The position numbers and the translations under genes are program-made. This document shows positions 38,594-47,673 of a stretch of 64,000 nt of DNA, one piece after another. The notes beneath the pieces are model-generated. The model searched no databases. It had not been told where the DNA came from and was given only the letters and a program-made list of their open reading frames with translations. The number at the start of each line of letters is the position of its first letter. Position 1 is the stretch's first letter. Origin of the DNA: Balneola sp. MJW-20 (lineage in GTDB: Bacteria > Bacteroidota > Rhodothermia > Balneolales > Balneolaceae); NCBI RefSeq assembly GCF_040811775.1, contig NZ_JBFNXW010000001.1:620001-684000 (forward strand), read 5' to 3'.

Positions 38594-39100
38594 CTACCAG
38601 TTTGTATCGTTTAAAAGCCTTTTTTTCAAGTTTAGTAACTGAACGTTCATGTTACTAATCTTTCGCTGCTGAATTTCGATGATATTTTTTGTGAAAATAT
38701 TGAACAATTTTTCTGGTTTTTTTCTGAAGAAACTTAGCACTTCATATCGTTCATATCTCAATAAAGCACAGTCTCCATCTGCAGTTACCTTAGCCATTCG
38801 GTTGTTTTTACTAAATAAAAATGCTTCTCCCAGAAAGTTTCCTTCGCTTAAGGTTGCAAGCTGAATGTTGTCTTTCCAGATAGAAACTTTACCATCAGCA
38901 ACCAAATAAGCCGAATTCACATACTCTGATTCATTCAAAATAATTTCATCAGCAATAAATCTTTCGATCTTTCCTAACTGCAAAAACTCCAGAACATCCT
39001 CATAATGAAAGTTTTTCAATAATAAGGGTGGCTCTTTTAAAAATTTCTTTACGTAATCCGGCATCTGATCACTGATATTATTACTTGAATGATCATTCAT
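38594..39100 (-). CDS. Cyclic-nucleotide-binding-domain protein inside pilus locus
   Basis: 168 residues holding one cNMP-binding beta barrel (about 35-125) with GEAFLFSKNNRMAKVTA, where the phosphate-binding cassette keeps Gly-Glu and the arginine but has Met in place of the usual Ser/Thr. No DNA-binding domain follows, only a helical tail (about 125-168). Likely a sensor or regulator acting on the motors by protein contact; whether it binds cAMP or cGMP cannot be read. It lies between pilB and pilT. Confidence 0.78.
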   Translation of the reverse strand: MNDHSSNNISDQMPDYVKKFLKEPPLLLKNFHYEDVLEFLQLGKIERFIADEIILNESEYVNSAYLVADGKVSIWKDNIQLATLSEGNFLGEAFLFSKNNRMAKVTADGDCALLRYERYEVLSFFRKKPEKLFNIFTKNIIEIQQRKISNMNVQLLNLKKRLLNDTNW

Positions 39101-39155
39101 ATTTAGACCTTGTTAATATGTGCTAAGTTCGTTATTAATTTCAACTCTTCATAAA

Positions 39156-40931
39156 TTAATCTTCAAGAGTTATAGCAATTATTTCTTCAATGGTAGTTAT
39201 GCCTTCTTTGATCCTACCTCTACCGCTGGCGCGAAGTGTCAGCATTCCCTGAGAAACAGCCAGATCCTTGATAGCGCCTTCGTCAATATCATCTCCGGCA
39301 TCCAAAATCATTTGCTTTACTTCTTTAGAAAAGTAAAGTGCTTCATGAATACCTGCCCTGCCCTTGTATCCGGTTTTATTACATTTATCGCAACCCACCG
39401 CCTTATAGAATGTTGTCTCTTCAATTTCTTCATCTGTAAATCCAATTCCGCGGGCCATTTCAGGATGAGGTTCATACACCTCTTTGCACTCTTTACATAG
39501 TGTACGTATCAATCGCTGAGCAACTACCAGGTTAACTGCATTAGCAATAAGGAAGGGTTCTACACCCATTTTAAATAAACGGGAAACTGCACTTGGGGCA
39601 TCGTTAGTGTGAAGAGTTGAGAATGTAAGGTGACCGGTATTTGCAAGCTTAATGGCAATTTCTGCGGTTTTAAGATCCCTCATCTCACCAACCAGAACAA
39701 TATCAGGGTCATGACGAAGAATACCTCGTATCGACTGATCAAATGTCATATGATGACTGATCTTTAACTGACGAGCACCCTCAATGATATATTCTACAGG
39801 CTCTTCAACCGTTAATACATTTTTTGTTGGGTCAATCACATAATATAAGGCCGCCACAAGTGTCGTTGATTTACCACTACCGGTAGGACCTGTAATAATT
39901 ACAATACCTGACGGTTTTTGAATAGACTTTACAAAATTATCTTTTGCCTGGGCCTGGAGACCCAGTTTTTCCAGATCACGTATAACTTTTCGGTCATCCA
40001 GAACACGGATTACAACAGATTCAAATTTTCGATCAAATTGTTTACCAACAATAGGCATAATAGAAACCCTGTATCGGATACCTATTCCATCAATTTGTCT
40101 CTGAATAAAACCATCCTGCGAAGAATCTCTCTCAAAACGGTCTACATTCCTGGTTTTGTCCTTGATTACAGCTGAAATGGCCTCAGGTTTAACATTTTGT
40201 TGCTGATACCATAACATCAGTTTACCATCAACCCTGAATCGTATATCAGTAGTTGTTGGACCGGATGGAATAACATGAATATCACTCACGCCCTGCCGTA
40301 CTGATTCAACAAGCATTCCCTCAACCAGAGAGTTAAGCATACTCTGGTTGATCTCAGCTTCAATCTCATCTTCATTGACCTCTGTATTGTCTTCTTCGAG
40401 ATCGGGCTCTTCATAATCTATCTCTTCGAGCAGATCCAGAAACTCATTTTTCTGCTCGTAGACCTTAGACAATATGTCTTCAATCAACTCATACTGACAA
40501 TAGACCAGTTCAACCTGCTTGAAATTCAGCTTGGAAATCACATCCTGAATGTTGGGATCGGACGGGTCAGCGGCAGCTAAAACTACTGAATTGGTATTTT
40601 TGTGAAAAGGAATGGCTTTATGGTGCACAAGGCCATCAACTATATCTGTTGAAAGCTCCTCAACCAGTTTTTTGATCTTTTCGATTACCTCAGGAGGAAC
40701 GCTGTCGTAACCTGAAAGCACTTCATCAAATGCATAGATTGAAGCGATCTCTTTCATGATCAAATGACGATCAAGTCCCAGATCCTGATACAAGATTTGC
40801 GCAAGTCTCCTTGGGCTATCCGCAGGTTCCTGGGACAGAATAGTGAGACCATTTTGTAACTGGTCGTCCGTGATGACACCCTTCTTAACAAGGATGTCCC
40901 CTATATGCCGCCTGATATTAATTTTTCCCAT
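39156..40931 (-). CDS. pilB: PilB/GspE-type assembly ATPase
   Basis: Drives pilus extension. 591 residues: N-terminal MshEN/T2SSE_N-like domain (about 1-150; RRHIGDILVKKGVITDDQL), a charged acidic linker (165-198), then the ATPase with Walker A GPTGSGKSTT (348-357), Asp-box VLVGEMRDLKTAEIAI, His-box TGHLTFSTLHTNDAPSAV and the four-cysteine zinc site CKECKE...CDKCN. MshEN domains in some homologues bind cyclic di-GMP; here this is possible but not shown. Confidence 0.93.
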   Translation of the reverse strand: MGKINIRRHIGDILVKKGVITDDQLQNGLTILSQEPADSPRRLAQILYQDLGLDRHLIMKEIASIYAFDEVLSGYDSVPPEVIEKIKKLVEELSTDIVDGLVHHKAIPFHKNTNSVVLAAADPSDPNIQDVISKLNFKQVELVYCQYELIEDILSKVYEQKNEFLDLLEEIDYEEPDLEEDNTEVNEDEIEAEINQSMLNSLVEGMLVESVRQGVSDIHVIPSGPTTTDIRFRVDGKLMLWYQQQNVKPEAISAVIKDKTRNVDRFERDSSQDGFIQRQIDGIGIRYRVSIMPIVGKQFDRKFESVVIRVLDDRKVIRDLEKLGLQAQAKDNFVKSIQKPSGIVIITGPTGSGKSTTLVAALYYVIDPTKNVLTVEEPVEYIIEGARQLKISHHMTFDQSIRGILRHDPDIVLVGEMRDLKTAEIAIKLANTGHLTFSTLHTNDAPSAVSRLFKMGVEPFLIANAVNLVVAQRLIRTLCKECKEVYEPHPEMARGIGFTDEEIEETTFYKAVGCDKCNKTGYKGRAGIHEALYFSKEVKQMILDAGDDIDEGAIKDLAVSQGMLTLRASGRGRIKEGITTIEEIIAITLED

Positions 40932-40953
40932 TTATTCCCGGTTGGGGTCTATC

Positions 40954-42291
40954 CTAAAACTGTGAATTTGGTTTTACCAGTGCTGTTTCAGATGATACAA
41001 TTGTAATTGCAATCAATGCTATCATAATAAACAAATTCACGAATAAATTAATAAGATCAATAACTGATTGCATCTTATGTGTAGTTTGAACCTCATAATA
41101 ATCCGCAAGTTGTTTAGCGTTGTCTCGAAGTGCACCTGACTCCGCTCCAAGCCTGAATCTACTGATTGCAGTAGTAGTAAATACCCCAGTAGCTTCGATA
41201 GATTCAATAAGGCCTGCACCATCCTTAAGCATCATCTTGATAGCTACATCTTTGATCTGTTTCTCCATATAGGTATTTCTACATGCTTCTGCTGCTACTT
41301 TTATTACTTCAATATTCTGACCAGAACCACTGTAGAGGGTATAAAATACCCTTGAAAATATCTCAATACTGGTTTTATGTAATAGATCACCAATTACCGG
41401 AACATGCATGAGATATTTATCCATTCTCAGTCGACCTTTTGGTGTTTTGATGTACCACATCAATGCTGCTACCGGCAATGCAATACTTAATAATATCCAA
41501 AACCAGTTATCTGATAACCAGTAACTAAGCTCGAGAGTGGCTGCAGTCATTGGAGGAAGTTCGATGTTCATTTCTACAAACATTTCAGCCGTAGCAGGAA
41601 AAATATAACCCACATAGAACAAGATCACCCCGATAACCGCGAGTACGGTTACCGCTGGCATCATCAATGATCTTCTGAGGTTCTTTTTGAATTCAGCATC
41701 TCGCTCGAGGAATTTAGCCGTACTGTCAAACACCAGGGCCATATTACCAGAAGTAGAAGCTACACTTAACATATACGCTGCAAATTTCCCAAAGACTCCT
41801 TCGTGCTTCATATATACTTCTTCCCCATCCTTACCATCCTTAAGGTCTTTTTGAATGGTCTTAATCACTTCCTGCATCCTTTTATTTGTAGTATCCTCGT
41901 ATAAAAGGGTTAGGATCTCATCAAAAGTAAGCTGCTGCTTTAAAAGATTTGCCGACAGGCTGATAAACCCAACAACCTCCTGAAGAGGTACACCGCCTTT
42001 AAAATCAAACCATTTCTTGTTTATGCTTTTTACCTGAAAACCAAGCTTAACTAAGGCTCTTTCAAGTTCTTCTTTGGTATAAGCATCCTGTTCACCGGTT
42101 ACAACCGGTTTTCCAGGTTTTTGGGCTTTATATATAAAAGTTTGTTTCTCATCGATAGATTGAATTTTAAAGCCATTGGATTTACTGAGCTTATCAATCT
42201 TTGTCTGAGCCTCTTTTTTATTGATAGCCTCAAACTCAGTCTGAATCTGTTTGCCTTTAGACGATATTGCTTTAAGTCGAAATTGTCCCAT
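40954..42291 (-). CDS. pilC: PilC/GspF-type inner-membrane platform protein
   Basis: Polytopic platform of the pilus machine. 445 residues with two T2SSF domains; FISLSANLLKQQLTFDEILTLL and FSRVFYTLYSGSGQNIEVIKVA are the conserved repeats, with membrane segments near 205-230, 263-283 and 415-438. The first 100 residues carry two similar short alpha/beta segments (KEAQTKIDKLSKSNGFKIQSI and KEELERALVKLGFQVKSI), an N-terminal extension that looks internally duplicated. Follows the second pilin gene by 2 bases. Confidence 0.9.
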   Translation of the reverse strand: MGQFRLKAISSKGKQIQTEFEAINKKEAQTKIDKLSKSNGFKIQSIDEKQTFIYKAQKPGKPVVTGEQDAYTKEELERALVKLGFQVKSINKKWFDFKGGVPLQEVVGFISLSANLLKQQLTFDEILTLLYEDTTNKRMQEVIKTIQKDLKDGKDGEEVYMKHEGVFGKFAAYMLSVASTSGNMALVFDSTAKFLERDAEFKKNLRRSLMMPAVTVLAVIGVILFYVGYIFPATAEMFVEMNIELPPMTAATLELSYWLSDNWFWILLSIALPVAALMWYIKTPKGRLRMDKYLMHVPVIGDLLHKTSIEIFSRVFYTLYSGSGQNIEVIKVAAEACRNTYMEKQIKDVAIKMMLKDGAGLIESIEATGVFTTTAISRFRLGAESGALRDNAKQLADYYEVQTTHKMQSVIDLINLFVNLFIMIALIAITIVSSETALVKPNSQF

Positions 42292-42293
42292 AT

Positions 42294-42665
42294 TTATTCC
42301 TCATCTATCGTTATTTCACTTGAGGTTATCGTGGCAACGATAATGTCTCCTCCAAAACTCGGGGTAACGGTTATTTCAAAGTTATCCTGGTTTCTATTGG
42401 TAATTTCAAACAGTCCTAATGTATGATTTTGTGACAAATTTAAATGAACTAATTCAATATTGGCAAATGACTTCCCTCCTCCTCCAAGCATAGATGCTCT
42501 TTGATAATATGCCCTGGCCAATGAGGTTGCTTCTATTAATTCATTTTTAATTTGGTCCGAGTAATTTTCATCTCTCGCATCAATCATTGTGTTAATTGCT
42601 ACCACTGTAGCAATTCCAACTATAATAGTGACTAAAATTGCCAGTAAAAGCTGTTGTTGACCCAT
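42294..42665 (-). CDS. Pilin-like protein 2 (minor pilin candidate)
   Basis: 123 residues. The N-terminus MGQQQLLL followed by a 17-residue hydrophobic helix (AILVTIIVGIATVVAIN) is almost identical to that of the major pilin at 44.2 kb, and both share MLGGGG after about 58 residues. The codons of the shared N-terminus differ at many third positions, so the identity reflects selection on protein. It lacks the usual FTLIE and Glu5. The C-terminal part is a predicted beta region. Probably a minor pilin, since it precedes pilC without a terminator. Confidence 0.78.
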   Translation of the reverse strand: MGQQQLLLAILVTIIVGIATVVAINTMIDARDENYSDQIKNELIEATSLARAYYQRASMLGGGGKSFANIELVHLNLSQNHTLGLFEITNRNQDNFEITVTPSFGGDIIVATITSSEITIDEE

Positions 42666-42731
42666 CTAATTCTGTTTTTTCTTAAGGCTAAGAAATATTC
42701 ATGAGAATCTCTCATTCTTAGAATAATCTAA

Positions 42732-44177
42732 TTAGTCCTCATATATAATACCTTGCACCCAAAATCTGGGCAGTAATCTTAATGCATTATATCGCTCAGC
42801 ATATTCAATTTTTCTATCTTCAAGTTTTGGGATGTCATTCAAAACTTTATAAGACACAAAAATCAGATTAGCTGCAATAATTATAACTATTAAAGTCTTA
42901 CCGAAACCAAAAGAATCTGCCTTAAGAAATAAAGCATTATTTGATTCTAAATAATAGTCGGATATAGCTATACCAATTATCAAAGAACCGAATATTTGAC
43001 TCAATTGAGAATTATAAATTCCGGAAAACATTGAATGTATTAATGCTGCTGTCAACGACATAAAAATGGCCAACCTGAAATAATTTGTATTATCGTTTTT
43101 GAAACTCTCATTTGTTAGAGAATAGTATTTACTGTAGCAAAATAGAGTAATTACAAAAAAGATTATTGTAGCAGGAAGCCCCCATTCAGAACCAACCTGG
43201 AAAAATAAATTATGAGGAGTCGATAGTTGAAAATCAAGATCCGCATGTGAAAAATGCATAGGACCCAATCCTAGTAAAGGATTATCAACGATTAGTTTTA
43301 TTGAGAATAGCCATGCATTAAATCTTCCAGAATCTCCAAACCTTGTAAGTACTTCTTTAGCTTCATTTTCTGGTAATAGAAATAAAACTATATAAATACC
43401 CAAGCCTAAAACACAGGAAATAAAATAGGTTTTAAAATAGTCTGATTTGATGCTCTTTGTAATGTAGAGACCTATGAAAATACTTAGGAAAGAAGCTAAC
43501 ATTGTGCCTCTCGCATCAGCCGCAAATACTAGAGTCCACCAAAAACAGATTATAATAAATACAACCGTCCTCAACGGTTTAATCATATCATCCCGATAAT
43601 ATGAGAACCCAAAGACTAATAATGGTAATGACCATGTTTGTAGATGATTAAAAAAACGAACGTGCCTGAAATTCAGAAAACCGGAGGGATTAATATTTAC
43701 ACCCTTGTACATCATTACCACATCTCTTTGTCTTGGCCAGGTCGTCCAGTCACTTCTGATTAATCCAATAACATAATCTGCAATGACTCTTGATTCGTAA
43801 ATTAGGACCATGGAAAAAATAGCGATCAGCAGCAGTCGCCTAGCTTGAGAAGTATCAAAGGTATAGATATAGGCTGAATAATAAATGAGCTGGATAAGAA
43901 GTAAATACCAGCAAATTTCCAGTATTGACCAGCTTATCAGCTTTGCATTAATAGCTGAGATCACCCATAAAATAAATAGTATTACAAAAGCCCCTTTAAT
44001 CTTTTGATCAATGTTCAAGTCATATTTTGACTTGATAATCATGAAAGTAATCGAAGTCAGGGTGAGTACTATAAATTCTAAAATTCTTTTCTCATCAAAT
44101 ATATCATATAGCCCACTAGAGAATGAAGGTGATATAACCAAATATAACAGAGCAAAGATTAACGGGATCTTTTTCAT
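42732..44177 (-). CDS. O-antigen ligase/Wzy_C-type membrane protein, candidate pilin oligosaccharyltransferase
   Basis: 481 residues with about 11-12 membrane segments. The long periplasmic loop region has the family signature: ADARGTMLASF, RFGDSGRFNAWLFSIKLI, NPLLGLGPMHFSHAD and STPHNLFFQVGSEWGLP. The superfamily includes O-antigen ligases, Wzy polymerases and O-linked oligosaccharyltransferases of the PglL/TfpO type. Position directly between two pilin genes favours an O-glycosyltransferase for the pilin, which is inference. The start is just inside the T-run of the pilin terminator. Confidence 0.78.
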   Translation of the reverse strand: MKKIPLIFALLYLVISPSFSSGLYDIFDEKRILEFIVLTLTSITFMIIKSKYDLNIDQKIKGAFVILFILWVISAINAKLISWSILEICWYLLLIQLIYYSAYIYTFDTSQARRLLLIAIFSMVLIYESRVIADYVIGLIRSDWTTWPRQRDVVMMYKGVNINPSGFLNFRHVRFFNHLQTWSLPLLVFGFSYYRDDMIKPLRTVVFIIICFWWTLVFAADARGTMLASFLSIFIGLYITKSIKSDYFKTYFISCVLGLGIYIVLFLLPENEAKEVLTRFGDSGRFNAWLFSIKLIVDNPLLGLGPMHFSHADLDFQLSTPHNLFFQVGSEWGLPATIIFFVITLFCYSKYYSLTNESFKNDNTNYFRLAIFMSLTAALIHSMFSGIYNSQLSQIFGSLIIGIAISDYYLESNNALFLKADSFGFGKTLIVIIIAANLIFVSYKVLNDIPKLEDRKIEYAERYNALRLLPRFWVQGIIYED

Positions 44178-44180
44178 GGC

Positions 44181-44211
44181 AAAAAAAAAGCCTCACCTGA
44201 TGAGGTGAGGC
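44181..44211 (-). terminator. Intrinsic terminator of the major pilin gene
   Basis: On the - strand, a perfect 9-base-pair stem (GCCTCACCT with AGGTGAGGC, GATG-type 4-base loop; 44190-44198 with 44203-44211 on +) is followed by nine T residues (44181-44189). It separates the pilin transcript from the rest of the pilus genes, which would be expressed by read-through at lower level. Confidence 0.92.
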
Positions 44212-44228
44212 TAATTCCAGAATAGTTC

Positions 44229-44648
44229 TTAGAAACTTATAGCATCAGGTAATACAGTTGCTACAATTGGTGTAGTAGCTGTTTCTCCTTCAGCAGGTGC
44301 ATTTGTCATATCACTTGCAGGGTGAGCTGTCAGTGTGAATGAAGTTGCTCCAGCAGCAGAGATTACATAAACACCATTTTCATTCCATGCCTGATCAGCA
44401 CCGTTATTGGTACCGCCAAACGCGATATCGTTAAATGTGATGCCAGTGAAATCTCTTCCACCACCACCTAGCATAGCAGGCTTCATGTAATATCCCTGAG
44501 CAGAAGCTGCAATACTACCCATGTCCTGACGTACTGCGTCAAGGTTAGCACTATCAGCAGCACTACCAAAGGTGTTGATAGCTACTACAGTTGCGATTCC
44601 TACGATGATGGTTACTAAGATTACGAGTAATAGTTGTTGTTGACCCAT
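44229..44648 (-). CDS. Major type IV pilin candidate
   Basis: 139 residues, N-terminus MGQQQLLLVILVTIIVGIAT, with a short leader (MG) if prepilin peptidase cleaves after Gly2. Mature protein would start QQQLL and lacks the canonical Phe1 and Glu5. The remainder is Ala/Gly/Thr/Ser rich (GTNNGADQAWNENG; DMTNAPAEGETATTP) and lacks a C-terminal disulfide pair. A strong RBS (GGAGATCATC), own promoter and strong terminator indicate high expression, which supports the major pilin call. Prepilin peptidase is not in this window. Confidence 0.8.
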   Translation of the reverse strand: MGQQQLLLVILVTIIVGIATVVAINTFGSAADSANLDAVRQDMGSIAASAQGYYMKPAMLGGGGRDFTGITFNDIAFGGTNNGADQAWNENGVYVISAAGATSFTLTAHPASDMTNAPAEGETATTPIVATVLPDAISF

Positions 44649-44917
44649 GATGATCTCCTAATTGTTGTATTTGTTTTTTCTTTGAATTTCTTGATTCGGG
44701 GTTAAGTTTCGAAAAGTTTATTTCAAAGAAAATTAGAGTTTATTAAGCCGTTTTTGGGCTATCCACACTAAAAGAGCGTGGCTGTAGTGATTTGTTACAG
44801 GGCAATTTTAGACATATCAAGTGTAATGGTCAAGTATTGTAATATTAAGTTAATCCAATAATTAATGAGGATTATTCAGATACTCTCCTTTATTTTAGTC
44901 CTCGCAACTACTTACAT
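44649..44917. other. Intergenic leader region between pilin and MFS transporter
   Basis: 269 bases between divergent genes. It holds the pilin promoter and a leader with a possible hairpin (44763-44781, CCACACT with AGCGTGG and one mismatch) and a second short one (AGCC-GGCT near 44746-44760). No strong promoter for the transporter was recognised; nothing else coding is seen. Confidence 0.5.
44805..44833 (-). promoter_or_regulatory. Sigma70-like promoter of the pilin gene
   Basis: On the - strand TTGACC (44828-44833) and TAAAAT (44805-44810) are separated by exactly 17 bases, five of six consensus matches each. It points to a start near 44798 and a 5' leader of about 150 nt before the pilin ATG at 44648. 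Confidence 0.6.
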
Positions 44918-46111
44918 ATGATCAAACCTGATAAAGCAAATCCTTATTTAATTATTTTTGCTCTGTGGTTACTGGTTTTCGCAGCCAGTTCACAGGTCAT
45001 GATCATATCTCCTATCCTTCCCAGGATCAGCGAACAACTCTCTACTCCTCTCGAAGCACTGGGAACACTGGTAACCGTGTATGCGAGTATGGTAGGACTT
45101 TTTGCAATCATCATGGGCCCTTTGTCTGATAGAATCGGCCGACGAAAGATCCTTCTTATTGGAACCGGCGGTATTTCCCTGTTCTTGATTCTCCACTATT
45201 TTGTCACTGACTTCTACGGATTGCTTATGGTCAGAGCACTGGCTGGTATGGCGGGTGGGGTACTCAGTGGATCTGCAGTTGCATATGTTGGTGATTTCTT
45301 CCCTTATGAAAAAAGAGGATGGGCTAATGGCTGGATCATGAGTGGAATTGCAATGGGACAAATACTCGGTATACCTATGGGAACGGTACTGGCAGAACAA
45401 ATGGGATTCAGGTTTCCCTTTGTACTCTTTGGGATCATTATGAGCATGACCTTTATACTTATATACTTCAAAGTCCCACAACCGGATGTTGATCTGTCTG
45501 CTGAAAAGGTCACCCTTAAAGGATCACTGGCAAAATACTGGAAGTTACTGAAGCGAAGTGAAGTAAGGGCCGTAGCCGTTTCATATATGTTTATGTTTCT
45601 GAGTATATCTGTGTTCGTGGTCTACTTCCCTACCTGGCTTGAAGAAACATTTGAGGTATCCGGTAATGAAATCGCCTCCTTATTTCTTGTAGGTGGTGTA
45701 GCAAATGTAATAACGGGACCCATTGCCGGTCGTTTATCTGACAAAGTTGGCCGAAAAAGTATTGTAATATTTTCCTGTATAGGACTCTCACTGGTTATGT
45801 ATTTCACGACCACTCTAATTACAGAATTCTGGATCTCTTATATACTATTCTTTATTACTATGATGCTTGTTGCCATGAGGATCTCTCCCTTTCAGGCATT
45901 ATCTACCGAGCTGGTCCGTTCGAATAATCGAGGCTCCCTGATGAGTCTGCTCATTGCTATTGGACAGATAGGATATGGGCTGGGTGGTTCTTTGGCTGGT
46001 CCCTTTTATGTGGAAAAAGGCTTCTTCTCGAATACTTTAATGGGTGCCATCATGATCCTGGTAATGGCTTTCATCGTATGGAGGTTTGTGCCAGAGCCAG
46101 ACGGTCTCTAG
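44918..46111 (+). CDS. MFS transporter
   Basis: 397 residues with about 12 membrane segments. The major-facilitator loop motif GPLSDRIGRRKILLIG follows segment 2 and a similar GRLSDKVGRKSIVI appears in the second half, the expected duplication. MVRALAGMAGGVLSGSAVAYVGDFFP is a drug/H+ antiporter-like motif C-type region, suggesting an efflux protein; the substrate is unknown. Confidence 0.88.
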   Translation: MIKPDKANPYLIIFALWLLVFAASSQVMIISPILPRISEQLSTPLEALGTLVTVYASMVGLFAIIMGPLSDRIGRRKILLIGTGGISLFLILHYFVTDFYGLLMVRALAGMAGGVLSGSAVAYVGDFFPYEKRGWANGWIMSGIAMGQILGIPMGTVLAEQMGFRFPFVLFGIIMSMTFILIYFKVPQPDVDLSAEKVTLKGSLAKYWKLLKRSEVRAVAVSYMFMFLSISVFVVYFPTWLEETFEVSGNEIASLFLVGGVANVITGPIAGRLSDKVGRKSIVIFSCIGLSLVMYFTTTLITEFWISYILFFITMMLVAMRISPFQALSTELVRSNNRGSLMSLLIAIGQIGYGLGGSLAGPFYVEKGFFSNTLMGAIMILVMAFIVWRFVPEPDGL

Positions 46112-46227
46112 CCTAAATTTCAGTATTTGAAGGCATTAATTGATTCTGATTGACACTCTCAGTACAATCCCTATTGATAATTATGTAACGTTTTGCTGCT
46201 TATCATCTCTCAATAGAAAAAAATATC

Positions 46228-47658
46228 ATGAAAAGACTACTTCTTTTATCCCTTATTGCCCTGACGGGTATTTTTACAGCATGTGAAAGCACGTCATCTG
46301 ACGACGAAATTTCAATCACCGGTCGGGTGATCAATAATGCGACCGGAGATCCACTTGATGAAGCTATTGTCGAGATCATCTCTCCTGCAGAAATCAGTGG
46401 TCCGGTCAGGGTCACGGATACAAATGGTAATTTCACTTTCAGTAATATTGATGTACCGGAATCTACTGACATACAGATTGAAGCAAAAAAGACCGGCTTT
46501 GATCGTGTTACTATTACCGTTGTTGCTTCCCCCGGAGTAGATATTACTTTAAACGATCCTATCGCTTTGATTCCTGATAATGCAGGTGGCGGCGGAGATG
46601 GAGACGGTGGAGATGGAGTTGGTGGCACACCCGCTGGAGCAGCATCCATCATTTTGACCAACCTATCAAATGAGAGCATTAATATTGCGCAGACAGGTGG
46701 TATAGTTAATGCCAGTTTTACATTTCAAGTCCAGGATTCAGCTGGGCGCGCTCTGGATATAAATAATTCAACAGCTGTCGATTTCAATATCATTTCAGGC
46801 CCGGGAGGTGGTGAAGGCCTGACCCCTACCTCAGCCAGAACAAATTCAAGCGGAAAAGTCACATCAAATTTATTCAGCGGAAACCGGGCCGGAGTGGTGA
46901 TGGTAGAAGCTGTTATAGAGAGACCTGAAGTTCCTCTGACAATTCGGTCGAAGCCGGTATTGATTACTATCACCGGTGGCTTTCCGGATGCAGATCACTT
47001 CTCAATTGCCCCTGATGTGTATAATTTCGAAGGATACAGTATCAACGGTAACCGAAACCCGGTAACCGTAATTGTAGGTGATGAATTCAGCAATCCTGTA
47101 AGACCAGGTACTCCCGTATATTTCCGAACAACCGGTGGAATAATTCAGGGGTCAGGTCAAACGGATGATGATGGTGAGATCACTGTTGATCTTATTTCAG
47201 GTAATCCTCGCCCGAATGATGCAATCCTGGGAGCAGGTTTTGCCAGGGTTACTGCCAGTACTAAAGATCAGGATGGAAACGATATCGAAAACGAGATCGT
47301 AATTCTGTTTTCAACTTCTTCTGCTAACATAAGTATTAATCCAACAACCATTAATGTGCCGGCAAATGGCGGCCAAACCTTTACCTACTCTGTGGTTGAT
47401 GGTAACGGTAATCCAATGCCTGCAGGAACTTCCATTGAAGTACAGGCTGGTGAGGGACTGGACGCTACAGGAGATGTTTCTGTAACCTTGGGAGACTATC
47501 TTCAGGGTGGTGCCGGAGTTACTGACTTCCAGTTTTCTGTGAGCGATACAGACCAGGATAACAGTGCCACTGCAGAAACAAGTATTTCAATAGTTGTAAC
47601 TACCCCGGCGGGTAATAATACAAGAGCTACAATAAGCGGCACCCGCGCTAAAAGATGA
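46228..47658 (+). CDS. Surface lipoprotein with carboxypeptidase-regulatory and bacterial Ig-like domains
   Basis: 476 residues: lipoprotein signal (lipobox FTAC, Cys19), a CarboxypepD_reg-like beta domain (about 28-110, with GRVINNATGDPLDEAIVEI), a Gly/Asp-rich linker (116-135), then three Ig-like (Big_1/invasin-type) repeats; the patterns GDEFSNPVRPGTPVYFRTTGG and DGNGNPMPAGTSIEVQAG are typical. Probably outer-membrane attached; ligand unknown. Confidence 0.82.
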   Translation: MKRLLLLSLIALTGIFTACESTSSDDEISITGRVINNATGDPLDEAIVEIISPAEISGPVRVTDTNGNFTFSNIDVPESTDIQIEAKKTGFDRVTITVVASPGVDITLNDPIALIPDNAGGGGDGDGGDGVGGTPAGAASIILTNLSNESINIAQTGGIVNASFTFQVQDSAGRALDINNSTAVDFNIISGPGGGEGLTPTSARTNSSGKVTSNLFSGNRAGVVMVEAVIERPEVPLTIRSKPVLITITGGFPDADHFSIAPDVYNFEGYSINGNRNPVTVIVGDEFSNPVRPGTPVYFRTTGGIIQGSGQTDDDGEITVDLISGNPRPNDAILGAGFARVTASTKDQDGNDIENEIVILFSTSSANISINPTTINVPANGGQTFTYSVVDGNGNPMPAGTSIEVQAGEGLDATGDVSVTLGDYLQGGAGVTDFQFSVSDTDQDNSATAETSISIVVTTPAGNNTRATISGTRAKR

Positions 47659-47673
47659 TATTAGTTGAAGTAT

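Noticed and set aside
44740..44860. Sigma54 promoter for the pilin gene
   Set aside because: Pilin genes are often sigma54-driven, but no GG-N10-GC element with proper spacing was found; the sigma70-type pair fits better.
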